Source: SVMC01 sp045601345 (GTDB lineage Bacteria > Bacillota > Clostridia > Oscillospirales > Oscillospiraceae). From it: a stretch of 46,420 nucleotides of DNA. Positions 23,860 to 32,576 of this stretch are shown here, piece after piece. The position numbers were made by a program, and so were the translations under genes. Within the stretch, counting starts at the first letter, position 1, and every line of letters starts with the position of its first letter. The stretch is taken from the NCBI GenBank assembly GCA_045601345.1, contig JAZRZL010000055.1:1-46420 (forward strand), written 5' to 3'. Under the pieces are notes generated by a model. That model worked only from the letters and a program-made list of their open reading frames with translations. It was not told the DNA's origin and searched no databases.

Positions 23860-25767
23860 TTGGCTTCTGTAAAACATATGGCATTGGAAACCTTTTCACA
23901 GGGTACGAATTACCATGCTGCCTCCTTTTTGGGCTGTCATGCCAGAGGCAACGGCTTTGTTTTTCGTGTTTGGGCACCGCAGGCGAAGGCTGTCAGTGTG
24001 GTTGGTGACTTCAATTTCTGGAATCCAAACGATCTTCCGATGGAATCCATCGGCTTTGGCGTGTGGGAGGCCTTCAGTGGCTTTGCCAAAGAGGGACAGG
24101 CTTATAAATTTGTCATCACCGGGAAAAACGGTTCCATTGTTTATAAGACCGATCCCTATGCGTTTGCCTTTGCGGCGCTTCCGGAGAATTCCGGCATTGT
24201 TTACAATTTGGAGGGCTATCATTGGGGTGACAGCGCTTTCCGCAGAAGGACTGCCCTACAGGATCCCCTGCACGCGCCTATGAACATTTATGAGGTTCAT
24301 TTGGGTTCGTGGAAGCGCAATGAGGATGGCAGTCCCTACTCCTATACCCAGTTGGCCGAGGAGCTGGTACCTTATTGCCGCGAAATGGGCTACACCCATT
24401 TGGAACTGATGCCGGTTACAGAATATCCCTATGATCCCTCCTGGGGTTATCAGGTTATCGGCTACTTTGCCCCCACCCACCGTTATGGCTCTCCTAAAGA
24501 GTTTATGGCTTTTGTGGATGAGTGCCATCAGGCGGGTCTTGGTGTGATTCTTGACTGGGTTCCTGCACATTTCCCGAAGGATGAATGTGGCCTGTTTGAA
24601 TTTGACGGCAGCTGCTGCTATGAGCTGTCCGATCCAAGAATGAACGAGCATCCCGACTGGACAACCCGAATTTTTGATTTTGGCAAGGGGGAGGTACAGT
24701 CCTTCTTGATTTCTAGCGCCGTCCATTGGTTGGAGCGTTATCATATTGACGGCCTTCGGGTCGATGCCGTGGCCTCCATGTTGTATCTTGACTACAATCG
24801 CCCTGAATTTATCCCCAATCGCTACGGCGGCAAAGAGAATTTAGAGGCCATTGATTTCCTGCGCAAGCTCAACCGCGCTGCCTTTGCCGTTCGTCCCCAT
24901 GCCCTCATGGTTGCCGAGGAATCCACCACCTTCCCCATGATTACCAAGCCCGATTATGACGGTGGTTTGGGCTTCCTTTTCAAGTGGAATATGGGCTGGA
25001 TGAATGATTTGCTCTCCTACATGGCAGCTGACCCCATTTATCGGAAATGGGAACACAACAAGCTCACCTTCCAGCTGACCTACGCATTCAGCGAGAATTT
25101 TATTCTTCCCCTCTCTCACGATGAGGTTGTCCACGGTAAAAAGTCCCTCATTGGCCGGATGCCCGGGGAATATGACCAGCAATTTTCCAATCTCCGCGCA
25201 TTTTATGCCTATCAAATGGCGCAGCCCGGGAAAAAGCTGAATTTTATGGGCAGTGAATTTGCCCAGTTTATTGAGTGGGATTTCCGCAAGAGCCTAGACT
25301 GGCTGCTCCTTGCCTATGAGCGCCATGCCCAGATGCAGAGCTTTGTACGCACACTGAACCATCTGTATCTTGATACGCCCGCCCTGTGGGAGGATGATCT
25401 GAGCTGGAGTGGCTTCACTTGGATTCAGCCTGATGATGCCGACCGCAGTATGCTGACCTTCCTGCGCTGGGATCGAAAGGGAAGAGCTGTGCTGGTTGTA
25501 TGCAATTTTTGCCCGGTACAGAGGGAAAATGTCACAGTGGGTTTGCCGATGCCATGCCGTCTGGAACCACTGCTCAATACCGATGATGCGGCATTTGGCG
25601 GTTCTGGCACCAGACTGAAGCCATGCCGTACCCGCCCCATCGCAGAAAATGGATTTGATTACAGTGCGGTGATCCTGTCGCCGCCCATGTCGGTAAGCTT
25701 TTATCGACTGTATAAGCTCCCCCGCAGATCCGTAAGTCGGGATCAAAAAACAAAAGGAAAGGATTAG
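23860..25767 (+). CDS. glgB: 1,4-alpha-glucan branching enzyme
   Basis: A GH13 enzyme of about 635 aa that makes alpha-1,6 branches in glycogen. An N-terminal CBM48 (FVFRVWAPQAKAVSVVGDFN) leads into the catalytic barrel, with the nucleophile in DGLRVDAVASM, the acid in LMVAEESTTFP and the LPLSHDEVVHGKKSLIG motif specific to branching enzymes. I start at the TTG at 23860 because AAAGGAG (23847-23853) lies just before it. An in-frame ATG at 23833 has no ribosome binding site, lies only about 30 nt after the -10 element, and would add nine residues. It is the first gene of glgB-glgC-glgD-glgA-GH13. Confidence 0.94.
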   Translation: MASVKHMALETFSQGTNYHAASFLGCHARGNGFVFRVWAPQAKAVSVVGDFNFWNPNDLPMESIGFGVWEAFSGFAKEGQAYKFVITGKNGSIVYKTDPYAFAFAALPENSGIVYNLEGYHWGDSAFRRRTALQDPLHAPMNIYEVHLGSWKRNEDGSPYSYTQLAEELVPYCREMGYTHLELMPVTEYPYDPSWGYQVIGYFAPTHRYGSPKEFMAFVDECHQAGLGVILDWVPAHFPKDECGLFEFDGSCCYELSDPRMNEHPDWTTRIFDFGKGEVQSFLISSAVHWLERYHIDGLRVDAVASMLYLDYNRPEFIPNRYGGKENLEAIDFLRKLNRAAFAVRPHALMVAEESTTFPMITKPDYDGGLGFLFKWNMGWMNDLLSYMAADPIYRKWEHNKLTFQLTYAFSENFILPLSHDEVVHGKKSLIGRMPGEYDQQFSNLRAFYAYQMAQPGKKLNFMGSEFAQFIEWDFRKSLDWLLLAYERHAQMQSFVRTLNHLYLDTPALWEDDLSWSGFTWIQPDDADRSMLTFLRWDRKGRAVLVVCNFCPVQRENVTVGLPMPCRLEPLLNTDDAAFGGSGTRLKPCRTRPIAENGFDYSAVILSPPMSVSFYRLYKLPRRSVSRDQKTKGKD

Positions 25768-25777
25768 GACATACGCT

Positions 25778-26959
25778 ATGAATTTTGAGAAAAAACACTG
25801 CGTTGCCATGCTGCTGGCAGGTGGTCAGGGTAGCCGCCTGAAGGTTCTTACGGAGAATACCGCAAAACCGGCCGTCCCCTTCGGCGGGAAATACCGCATC
25901 ATTGATTTCCCCCTGTCCAACTGTGTGAATTCCGGCATCAATACCGTTGGTATTTTGACACAGTATCAGCCACTGGAGTTGAATGAGTATATTGGCAACG
26001 GCCAGCCCTGGGGTCTGAACAAATCCCACGGCGGTGTGCAGGTGCTTCCCCCTTACGCCCGGAGCAAAAAATCCGAGTGGTACAAGGGTACAGCCAACGC
26101 CATTTGTCAGAATATTCCCTTTATCGACCGCTATCGCCCGGAAAATGTGCTGATTCTCTCCGGCGATCATATCTATAAGATGGATTACTTTCAAATGCTG
26201 CGCTTCCATGAGAGTTCGGAGGCCGACTGCACCATTGCCGTGCGCGATGTGCCGCTGGAGGAGGCCTCCCGTTTCGGCATTATGAATACCCGTGCCGATG
26301 GCAGCATCTATGAGTTTGAAGAAAAACCCGCCCAGCCTAAGAGCACCAACGCCTCTATGGGTATCTATATCTTCAAGTGGAGCGTACTGCGAAAATATCT
26401 CCTTGAAGATGATGAAGATCCCAACTCCGAAAATGACTTCGGCAAAAATATTATCCCGAAAATGCTTGATGGCGGGCACAAGCTCTTTGCCTATGCCTTC
26501 AACGGCTATTGGAAGGATGTGGGAACCATTGATTCCCTATGGGAGGCCAATATGGAGCTTCTCGGCCACAATCCTGCCTTCGATCTGCACGGCAAGGACA
26601 AAATTTATGCCAGAAACTATGCCATGCCCTCCAGCTTCATTGCCCGTGAAGCACAAACGGAGGATGTGCTGATTGCCGAGGGCTGTGAAATCTTCGGCAC
26701 CATTTGCCACAGCGTTATTTCTACCGGCTGCACGGTGGAGGCAGGTGCAGTTGTGGAGAACAGCGTCATTATGCCCAATGTACACATTGAAGCGGGTGCT
26801 GTGATCCGCAATGCCATCGTGGGTGAGGATGCGCGTATCTGCCGCAATGCCCGTGTGGGTGACACCTGTACACCTAGCGCAAAGCGAAAAATTGCCGTTA
26901 TCGGTAAGGGCAACTGCATCGTGGAGAACGAGATTGTTGCTCCTGGTGTGATTTATTGA
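25778..26959 (+). CDS. glgC: glucose-1-phosphate adenylyltransferase, catalytic subunit
   Basis: A 393-aa enzyme that makes ADP-glucose, the donor for glycogen synthesis. The nucleotide-binding signature LLAGGQGSRLKVLT, the PAVPFGGKYRIIDFPLSN segment, YKGTANAI and the LSGDHIYKMDY metal region are all intact. A C-terminal left-handed beta helix is recognisable by hexapeptide-like repeats (VIMPNVHIEAGAVI). It lies 10 bp after glgB and probably works as a GlgC/GlgD complex with the next gene. Confidence 0.95.
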   Translation: MNFEKKHCVAMLLAGGQGSRLKVLTENTAKPAVPFGGKYRIIDFPLSNCVNSGINTVGILTQYQPLELNEYIGNGQPWGLNKSHGGVQVLPPYARSKKSEWYKGTANAICQNIPFIDRYRPENVLILSGDHIYKMDYFQMLRFHESSEADCTIAVRDVPLEEASRFGIMNTRADGSIYEFEEKPAQPKSTNASMGIYIFKWSVLRKYLLEDDEDPNSENDFGKNIIPKMLDGGHKLFAYAFNGYWKDVGTIDSLWEANMELLGHNPAFDLHGKDKIYARNYAMPSSFIAREAQTEDVLIAEGCEIFGTICHSVISTGCTVEAGAVVENSVIMPNVHIEAGAVIRNAIVGEDARICRNARVGDTCTPSAKRKIAVIGKGNCIVENEIVAPGVIY

Positions 26960-26979
26960 TAAGAAAGGAATGGTGTATC

Positions 26980-28092
26980 ATGAAAGCATTGGGAATTATT
27001 TTTGCCAGCATTTATGACAGCTCTTTGGGCGACCTGACCAACAAGCGCACCATTGCATCCCTGCCCTTTGGCGGGCGCTACCGTCAGATTGATTTTACAT
27101 TGTCCAATATGTGCAATTCTGGTATCCATCATGTGGGGATTATTACCAAGCACAACTACCAGTCTTTAATGAGCCATATCGGCTCCGGCCAGAGCTGGGA
27201 TATGGAGCTGGGTGAGCAGTTGGAATTCCTGACACCCTATGCCATGGGGGTAAATGCCTCCTACCGTGGCAAGCTGGATGCGCTGAATGCTGCCCGTATC
27301 TTTTTGGAGCTGGCCAAGGAGGAATATGTTATTCTGGCCGACAGCGGTGTTCTGTGTACCATTGACCTGAGCAAGGTTCTGGCCTGCCATATTGCCTCCG
27401 GCTGCGCCGTTACTGTGGTAACGAAGGCCGGAATTGCCAACGGCTGCAAGCAGCTGGATTTGGCTGTCCATGTGGATGAAAATAATATCATCACCGATAT
27501 GGCCGTGGATTACTGCGCAGATAGCTCCTATCTTGCCTCTATGGGCATTTTCGTCATGCGGAGGGAATATCTGATTCAGGCCTGTGCGGAGGCGGTGGCA
27601 CGCAGCCGCTATCACTTTGAGCGAGATTTTCTGCTGCGTGGCTTTACCAGAGGGGAACTGACCGCCAATGTATTCCAGTTCCAGAATGTAGCGCTGTTTA
27701 ATGAGAGCACGGAGGAATACTACCGCAACTCTTTGGCTGTGCTGGATGCCGATGTGCGCCACGGCCTGTTCCGCAGTGACCTGACCATCTACACCCGCCC
27801 CCGCAACGAGGTTCCGGCCTACATTGGCCCGGAGGCAAAGTTTTATGATGCCATTGCCGGTGACGGCAGCGTGATTGCAGGCTATGTGGATCATTCGGTG
27901 CTGTTCCGGGGCGTTCATGTGGCACAGGGCGCGGTGATTGAAGACAGCGTCCTTTTGCAGGATGTGGACGTGGGCAAGGACGCACAGCTTCGCTGTGTTA
28001 TTCTGGATAAGGATGTTCGTGTGCGTCCAGGTGCCCGACTGATCGGTACACCGGAGCATCCTGTAATTGTCAAACGAGGAGAAGTTGTATGA
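26980..28092 (+). CDS. glgD: GlgD, regulatory/partner subunit of ADP-glucose pyrophosphorylase
   Basis: A 370-aa GlgC paralogue. It keeps the fold (LPFGGRYRQIDFTLSNMCNS and a C-terminal beta-helix region, VLLQDVDVGKDAQL) but the glycine-rich GGxGxRL loop is replaced by IFASIYDSSLGDLT, and the catalytic aspartate context reads ILADSGVLCTID. It should therefore be inactive alone and modulate GlgC, as known for Firmicutes GlgC/GlgD pairs. The ATG at 26980 follows AAAGGAA; an upstream start at 26956 would overlap glgC. It overlaps glgA by 4 bp (ATGA). Confidence 0.92.
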   Translation: MKALGIIFASIYDSSLGDLTNKRTIASLPFGGRYRQIDFTLSNMCNSGIHHVGIITKHNYQSLMSHIGSGQSWDMELGEQLEFLTPYAMGVNASYRGKLDALNAARIFLELAKEEYVILADSGVLCTIDLSKVLACHIASGCAVTVVTKAGIANGCKQLDLAVHVDENNIITDMAVDYCADSSYLASMGIFVMRREYLIQACAEAVARSRYHFERDFLLRGFTRGELTANVFQFQNVALFNESTEEYYRNSLAVLDADVRHGLFRSDLTIYTRPRNEVPAYIGPEAKFYDAIAGDGSVIAGYVDHSVLFRGVHVAQGAVIEDSVLLQDVDVGKDAQLRCVILDKDVRVRPGARLIGTPEHPVIVKRGEVV

Positions 28093-29513
28093 GAATTGCT
28101 ATGGCAGCATCGGAAGGTGCACCATTTGTTAAAACCGGCGGCTTAGGGGATGTCATGCAGGCGCTTCCGCAGGCACTGTCCAAAATTCCCCATAATGAAA
28201 TCTGTCTTTTCCTGCCCTGCTATAAGCGTGTCAAGGAGGCCTACGGCGATCAACTGACGCTGCTGACCCATTTTGAGGTCAATCTGGGCTGGCGGCGGCA
28301 GTATGTGGGCGTTCTGAAGCTGAATAGCCGCAGGAAAAAATTACAGGTTTATTTTATCGACAATGAGTATTACTTCGGCAGAGACGGCATCTATGGCTTT
28401 GCCGATGACGGGGAACGCTATGCCTTCTATTGCCGCGCCATATTGGCTGCCCTGGCCTGGCTGGACTTCCGTCCGGAGGTCATCCAGTGTAACGACTGGC
28501 AGACGGCACTGATCCCGCTATTGACAAAAAGTGAGTTTGCCGACCAATTCGGCGGTGTGAAAACCGTATTTACGATTCACAATGTAGAATATCAGGGCTG
28601 GACAGATCGGTGGTTTTTCTATGATGTGCTGGAGCTTCCAGATTGGTGTCTGGAGCGTCTGGCTGTGGAGGATTCCCTCAACTTTATGAAGGCTGCCATC
28701 CAGACCGCCGACCGGGTCTCCACCGTTTCGGAAACCTATGCCGAGGAGCTGCTCTATCCCTACTATTCCCATGGTATGGATGCCATACTACGGGAAAACA
28801 GCTACAAGCTTTCCGGCATTGTCAACGGTATTGATACCGATGTGTTCTCTCCGGCAAAAGACCCGGCGCTGTTCTCCAATTACGATGCCACGAGCTTCCA
28901 GACTGGCAAGGCAGTGAACAAGGCAGAAATGCAAAAGCTCTGTGGTCTGCCCCAGCGCCCGGAGGTACCCATGCTGGCTATGATTACCCGTCTGGCGGGA
29001 CATAAGGGCATTGACCTATTGTGCTACGCAATGGACGAGCTGATGAAGCTAGATGTCCAGTTGGTGATTCTGGGAACGGGAGAAAAGAAATTTGAGGAAG
29101 CACTTCTACAGGCGCGGGAGAAATATCCCGATAAGCTCAGCGTCAATTTGCGCTTTGATCTCAAGCTGGCAAGCCAGCTCTATGCCGCGGCGGATATCTA
29201 TCTGATGCCCTCGCGCAGTGAGCCATGTGGCCTGTCGCAGATCATTGCCATGCACTATGGCACCATCCCCGTAGTCAACGAAACCGGCGGCCTGAAAGAT
29301 ACCGTCCCAGCCTACAATACCGACACCTATGAGGGACGCGGCTATACCTTCCAGAGCTACAATGCCAGCGATTTCCTTGCCGCCATCGGGCGCTGCCTCG
29401 ATCTTTATATCTGGTGCAAGGATAAATGGCAGAATCTGATTCGCTCGGATATGCAGTTGGATGTAAGCTGGCGTATCCCGGCGGCAAAATATATGGATTT
29501 ATTCCGGAGCTAA
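28089..29513 (+). CDS. glgA: glycogen synthase (ADP-glucose dependent)
   Basis: A 474-aa GT5 glycosyltransferase that elongates alpha-1,4-glucan. The N-terminal ADP-glucose loop reads FVKTGGLGDVMQALP; FTIHNVEYQGW and the C-terminal SRSEPCGLSQIIAMHYGTIP, VVNETGGLKDTV motifs are typical. The length is normal for bacterial GlgA. Its start overlaps the glgD stop, and the next gene begins 1 bp after its stop, indicating tight translational coupling in the operon. Confidence 0.95.
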   Translation: MRIAMAASEGAPFVKTGGLGDVMQALPQALSKIPHNEICLFLPCYKRVKEAYGDQLTLLTHFEVNLGWRRQYVGVLKLNSRRKKLQVYFIDNEYYFGRDGIYGFADDGERYAFYCRAILAALAWLDFRPEVIQCNDWQTALIPLLTKSEFADQFGGVKTVFTIHNVEYQGWTDRWFFYDVLELPDWCLERLAVEDSLNFMKAAIQTADRVSTVSETYAEELLYPYYSHGMDAILRENSYKLSGIVNGIDTDVFSPAKDPALFSNYDATSFQTGKAVNKAEMQKLCGLPQRPEVPMLAMITRLAGHKGIDLLCYAMDELMKLDVQLVILGTGEKKFEEALLQAREKYPDKLSVNLRFDLKLASQLYAAADIYLMPSRSEPCGLSQIIAMHYGTIPVVNETGGLKDTVPAYNTDTYEGRGYTFQSYNASDFLAAIGRCLDLYIWCKDKWQNLIRSDMQLDVSWRIPAAKYMDLFRS

Positions 29514-29514
29514 T

Positions 29515-31344
29515 ATGCGAATTCTATTTGACAGCAGACAACTGCAATATAAAAATCCTTATGGCACGTTGCACCCCGAACAGGGGTGCACGCTGCATTT
29601 GCACGTGCCGGTTCCTGTGGAAACCATTACCGTCCATCTGGTGGTGGAGAAGGAAGACGAGCATTGCCGCGTTCCCATGCTCCTACAGGAGAAGGCCGGA
29701 GATTACGAGATTTATGAATGCACCTTCTCCCTGTCGGACTGCGGCCTGTATTTCTATTATTTCGACTTGCATACCCGCGGTACGGATTTCCCCCTTTATC
29801 GTCAGGGGCGCGATACCAATATGTGTGCCGGGGACAAATGGCAACTAAGTATCATCCCGGCAGATTTTCACGTTCCGTCCTATGCCGAGGGCGCGGTGAT
29901 GTACCAGATTTTCCCCGACCGCTTCCATCGCAGTGGGGTGTGCGACCTGACCGGGAAGCTTACACCCTATACCATTCACGCCAACTGGAATGAAATGCCG
30001 GAGTATCTGCCGGATGCACAGGGAAAAATCCTGAATAACGACTTTTTCGGCGGCAATCTCCGGGGCATTCAGGAGAAGCTGCCCATGCTGGAGGAAATGG
30101 GTGTGGAGATTCTCTACCTCAACCCCATTTTTATGGCCTATTCCAGCCACCGCTATGATACCTGCGACTATAAGCGGGTCGATCCCATGCTGGGAACGGA
30201 GAAGGATTTCCAAAATCTGTGCCATGCGGCACACGCAAGAGGCATGAAGGTCATTTTGGACGGTGTTTTCTCCCATACCGGAAGTGACAGCCTGTATTTT
30301 GACGCGCAGAAGCGATTTGGCGGCGGCGCACTGGAGGGGCCAGCCTCTAAATACTATTCGTGGTACGATTTCAAGCCCTTCCCGACCAAATATAACTGCT
30401 GGTGGGGCATTGATACCCTGCCGTGTGTCAATAAGTTGGAGCCATCCTATATGGACTACATCATTTATGATGAGGACAGTGTGATTGCCCATTGGCTTGC
30501 CCTTGGCGCGGACGGCTACCGCTTGGATGTGGTAGACGAGCTGCCGGAACCCTTCCTCCGGGCACTGCGAAAGCGCCTGCGGGAGCTGAATCCCGAGGCG
30601 CTGCTCATTGGTGAGGTCTGGGAGGATGCCTCCAATAAAATTGCCTATGATGTCCGCCGCACCTATTTTACCGGCGGAGAGCTGGACAGCGTGATGAATT
30701 ATCCGTGGCGCACGGCGATCCTGAACTATTGCAGCGGAAAGGACAACGGCTTTGCCCTGTGCGAGCAGGTGGAGACCATCGCGGAGAATTATCCCCCGCA
30801 GGTGCTGCAATGCGTCATGAACTCCCTGTCCACCCACGATACCGCCAGAGCCATCACCACTCTGGTCGATCCGTTTCAAGGCACAAGAGCGCAGAAAGCC
30901 GCCCGAACCCTCTCCCCGGAGCAGAGAAAGCTCGGCCTGTCGCGCCTTCGCATGGCCATGGCGCTGCAATTCGTCCTGCCCGGAATGCCCTGCATCTATT
31001 ACGGCGACGAAGCCGGTCTGGAAGGCTACGAGGACCCCTTTAACCGCCGCTGCTACCCCTGGGGACAGGAAGATCAACCCCTGAAAAACTACACCCGCGC
31101 ACTGGGACAATTGCGAAAAAGCAGCCCCATCCTCCGCCACGGCACGGTGCACACATCTTTTGAAGCAGAGGGCAAACTCCACATCCACCGCCAAAAAGCC
31201 GGCACCCAGCTCACCCTCTCCTGTAACACCTCCCCCGAACCATGGTACCTCCCCATCCATAACCTCCTCATCGGCAGCCACTTGGAGGCAGTCGATACAA
31301 ACTACGTCTCCATCTCCCCCGGCGGCTTTGCGATTTGGCAGTAA
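29515..31344 (+). CDS. GH13 alpha-glucosidase/neopullulanase-like enzyme
   Basis: A 609-aa glycoside hydrolase without a signal peptide, thus cytoplasmic. Residues 1-115 resemble the N-terminal domain (CBM34-like) of cyclomaltodextrinases and neopullulanases. The GH13 barrel follows, with DGVFSHTG, the nucleophile in DGYRLDVVDE, the acid in LIGEVWEDAS and the third Asp in LSTHDTARA. It ends with a short beta-domain. As last gene of the glycogen operon it probably trims or degrades glycogen or maltodextrins. Whether it cleaves alpha-1,4 or alpha-1,6 bonds cannot be told. No glycogen phosphorylase is in the window. Confidence 0.88.
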   Translation: MRILFDSRQLQYKNPYGTLHPEQGCTLHLHVPVPVETITVHLVVEKEDEHCRVPMLLQEKAGDYEIYECTFSLSDCGLYFYYFDLHTRGTDFPLYRQGRDTNMCAGDKWQLSIIPADFHVPSYAEGAVMYQIFPDRFHRSGVCDLTGKLTPYTIHANWNEMPEYLPDAQGKILNNDFFGGNLRGIQEKLPMLEEMGVEILYLNPIFMAYSSHRYDTCDYKRVDPMLGTEKDFQNLCHAAHARGMKVILDGVFSHTGSDSLYFDAQKRFGGGALEGPASKYYSWYDFKPFPTKYNCWWGIDTLPCVNKLEPSYMDYIIYDEDSVIAHWLALGADGYRLDVVDELPEPFLRALRKRLRELNPEALLIGEVWEDASNKIAYDVRRTYFTGGELDSVMNYPWRTAILNYCSGKDNGFALCEQVETIAENYPPQVLQCVMNSLSTHDTARAITTLVDPFQGTRAQKAARTLSPEQRKLGLSRLRMAMALQFVLPGMPCIYYGDEAGLEGYEDPFNRRCYPWGQEDQPLKNYTRALGQLRKSSPILRHGTVHTSFEAEGKLHIHRQKAGTQLTLSCNTSPEPWYLPIHNLLIGSHLEAVDTNYVSISPGGFAIWQ

Positions 31345-31440
31345 GGGGACACGGGGACGGTTCTCCTGTCCCCTTGTCCGTTTCCGTTTTTTGTTATTCT
31401 TGTACAGATTAAGGGGACAGGAGAACCGTCCCCGTGTCCC
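31345..31440. repeat. 96-bp palindromic repeat (30-bp perfect arms)
   Basis: Arms 31345-31375 and 31411-31440 are perfect inverted copies over 30 bp, separated by a 35-bp T-rich spacer. They begin immediately after the GH13 stop codon. The arm contains GGACGGTTCTCC, a motif I recall as frequent in intergenic repeats of clostridia. Likely a REP- or MITE-like element; as RNA it would form a very stable hairpin. Confidence 0.85.
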
Positions 31441-31502
31441 GTAAGTAACCGCTATCTGTCTATGTTTTATTGATAATTGGTATAAGTCATCCCGAAAAGG
31501 GT

Positions 31503-31545
31503 GGGCATGGATTACTCTACCGGAATAATCCATGCCCGATGTTTT
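31503..31545 (+). terminator. hairpin terminator downstream of the glycogen operon
   Basis: A perfect 12-bp stem (31503-31514 with 31526-31537) and an 11-nt loop, followed by GATGTTTTTATG. It sits between convergent genes. Confidence 0.65.
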
Positions 31546-31565
31546 TATGTTCTAGGGGAAAATAT

Positions 31566-32576
31566 TCATTCTGGATTTGATGTCAAATCTACATAAGCCT
31601 TCATTACAAATTCTCCGTCGACAACATCGAAAAAGGAAGAGGCGCAGTAGGTTCCGGCTTCTGCATAAACCATTTCCGCCGTTGTGTATGTTTTTTCGGA
31701 GTTTTCCTCAGAAATCCAGCGTCCATAAATATCCGGGATATAATTCCAAAAAGGATATATTCCGTCACCGATCGTCAGCTTTGCAATGTGCCTGTTTCTG
31801 AACATACTGTCAAGACCGACGGATACATTTGAGAGGTCAAATGTCCCAAGCTTCAGGTTCGTGAAAACCGAACCAAAGCGCGGCATACAGGCAAACATAT
31901 CAGTCACATCTGTCACATTTGAGGTATCAAAGCTGCTCAAATCAAGCTCTTTCAGGCTATAGCAGTAATGGAACATATCAGACATATCTGTCACATTGGA
32001 AGTATCAAAAGATGATAAATCCAGATGTTCAAGCTTTGAGAATCCGTAAAACATCCCTCTGAAGCTTTTCGTTTTGCTGGTATCAAGGAGATTTAGACCT
32101 TCTATAGAACGGACTGACATCAGCTTTTCTCCAATGTCTTCCTTATCCCCGAAAGCAAAGGAATCCGGGGTGTGAAGCCCACCGTCGGGGCTTCCGAAAG
32201 CGACATAAAGAATGCGTTCATCGCCGGAGACGACATAATAGCAGCGCACACTCCCGTCCTTTTTCTCGCTCGCGTCCCACGAAAATGTTCCGAGCTTTCC
32301 GGGTACAACGACCTCACCGTCGGAAGCATCTATGAATGCGACATCGGTAACACGATACGATTGCAGAAAGCAAATACCAAGAGGAGCATTCAGCCATTCG
32401 CAGTCGTCTCTTATTACAGCTTCGTCCGCCAAATTTACCCGGAGCCTAACATTCTCACGGCAGAATAATCCGAAAAATTTCTCGCTGGTGAAAAGGTAGT
32501 ATGCCGCCAGAGATAATATTACAATTACAAGCAATATTATTGCGACGATCTTTAATGCTTTTTTAGTTGAATCCAC
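31566..32576 (-). CDS. DUF285/BspA-like surface protein with N-terminal membrane anchor
   Basis: A 336-aa protein with an N-terminal membrane helix (about 9-30). An unrecognised beta-rich segment is followed by degenerate leucine-rich repeats of the DUF285 kind (LDLSSFDTSNVTDMSDMF and LDLSSFDTSNVTDVTDMF, near 190-240). Such repeats occur in surface or secreted proteins of Mycoplasma, Lactobacillales and clostridia and are thought to mediate contacts. The GTG start at 32576 lies inside the end of the upstream SLH/VWA gene (14-bp overlap), implying coupled translation and perhaps a joint function. Confidence 0.75.
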   Translation of the reverse strand: MDSTKKALKIVAIILLVIVILSLAAYYLFTSEKFFGLFCRENVRLRVNLADEAVIRDDCEWLNAPLGICFLQSYRVTDVAFIDASDGEVVVPGKLGTFSWDASEKKDGSVRCYYVVSGDERILYVAFGSPDGGLHTPDSFAFGDKEDIGEKLMSVRSIEGLNLLDTSKTKSFRGMFYGFSKLEHLDLSSFDTSNVTDMSDMFHYCYSLKELDLSSFDTSNVTDVTDMFACMPRFGSVFTNLKLGTFDLSNVSVGLDSMFRNRHIAKLTIGDGIYPFWNYIPDIYGRWISEENSEKTYTTAEMVYAEAGTYCASSFFDVVDGEFVMKAYVDLTSNPE

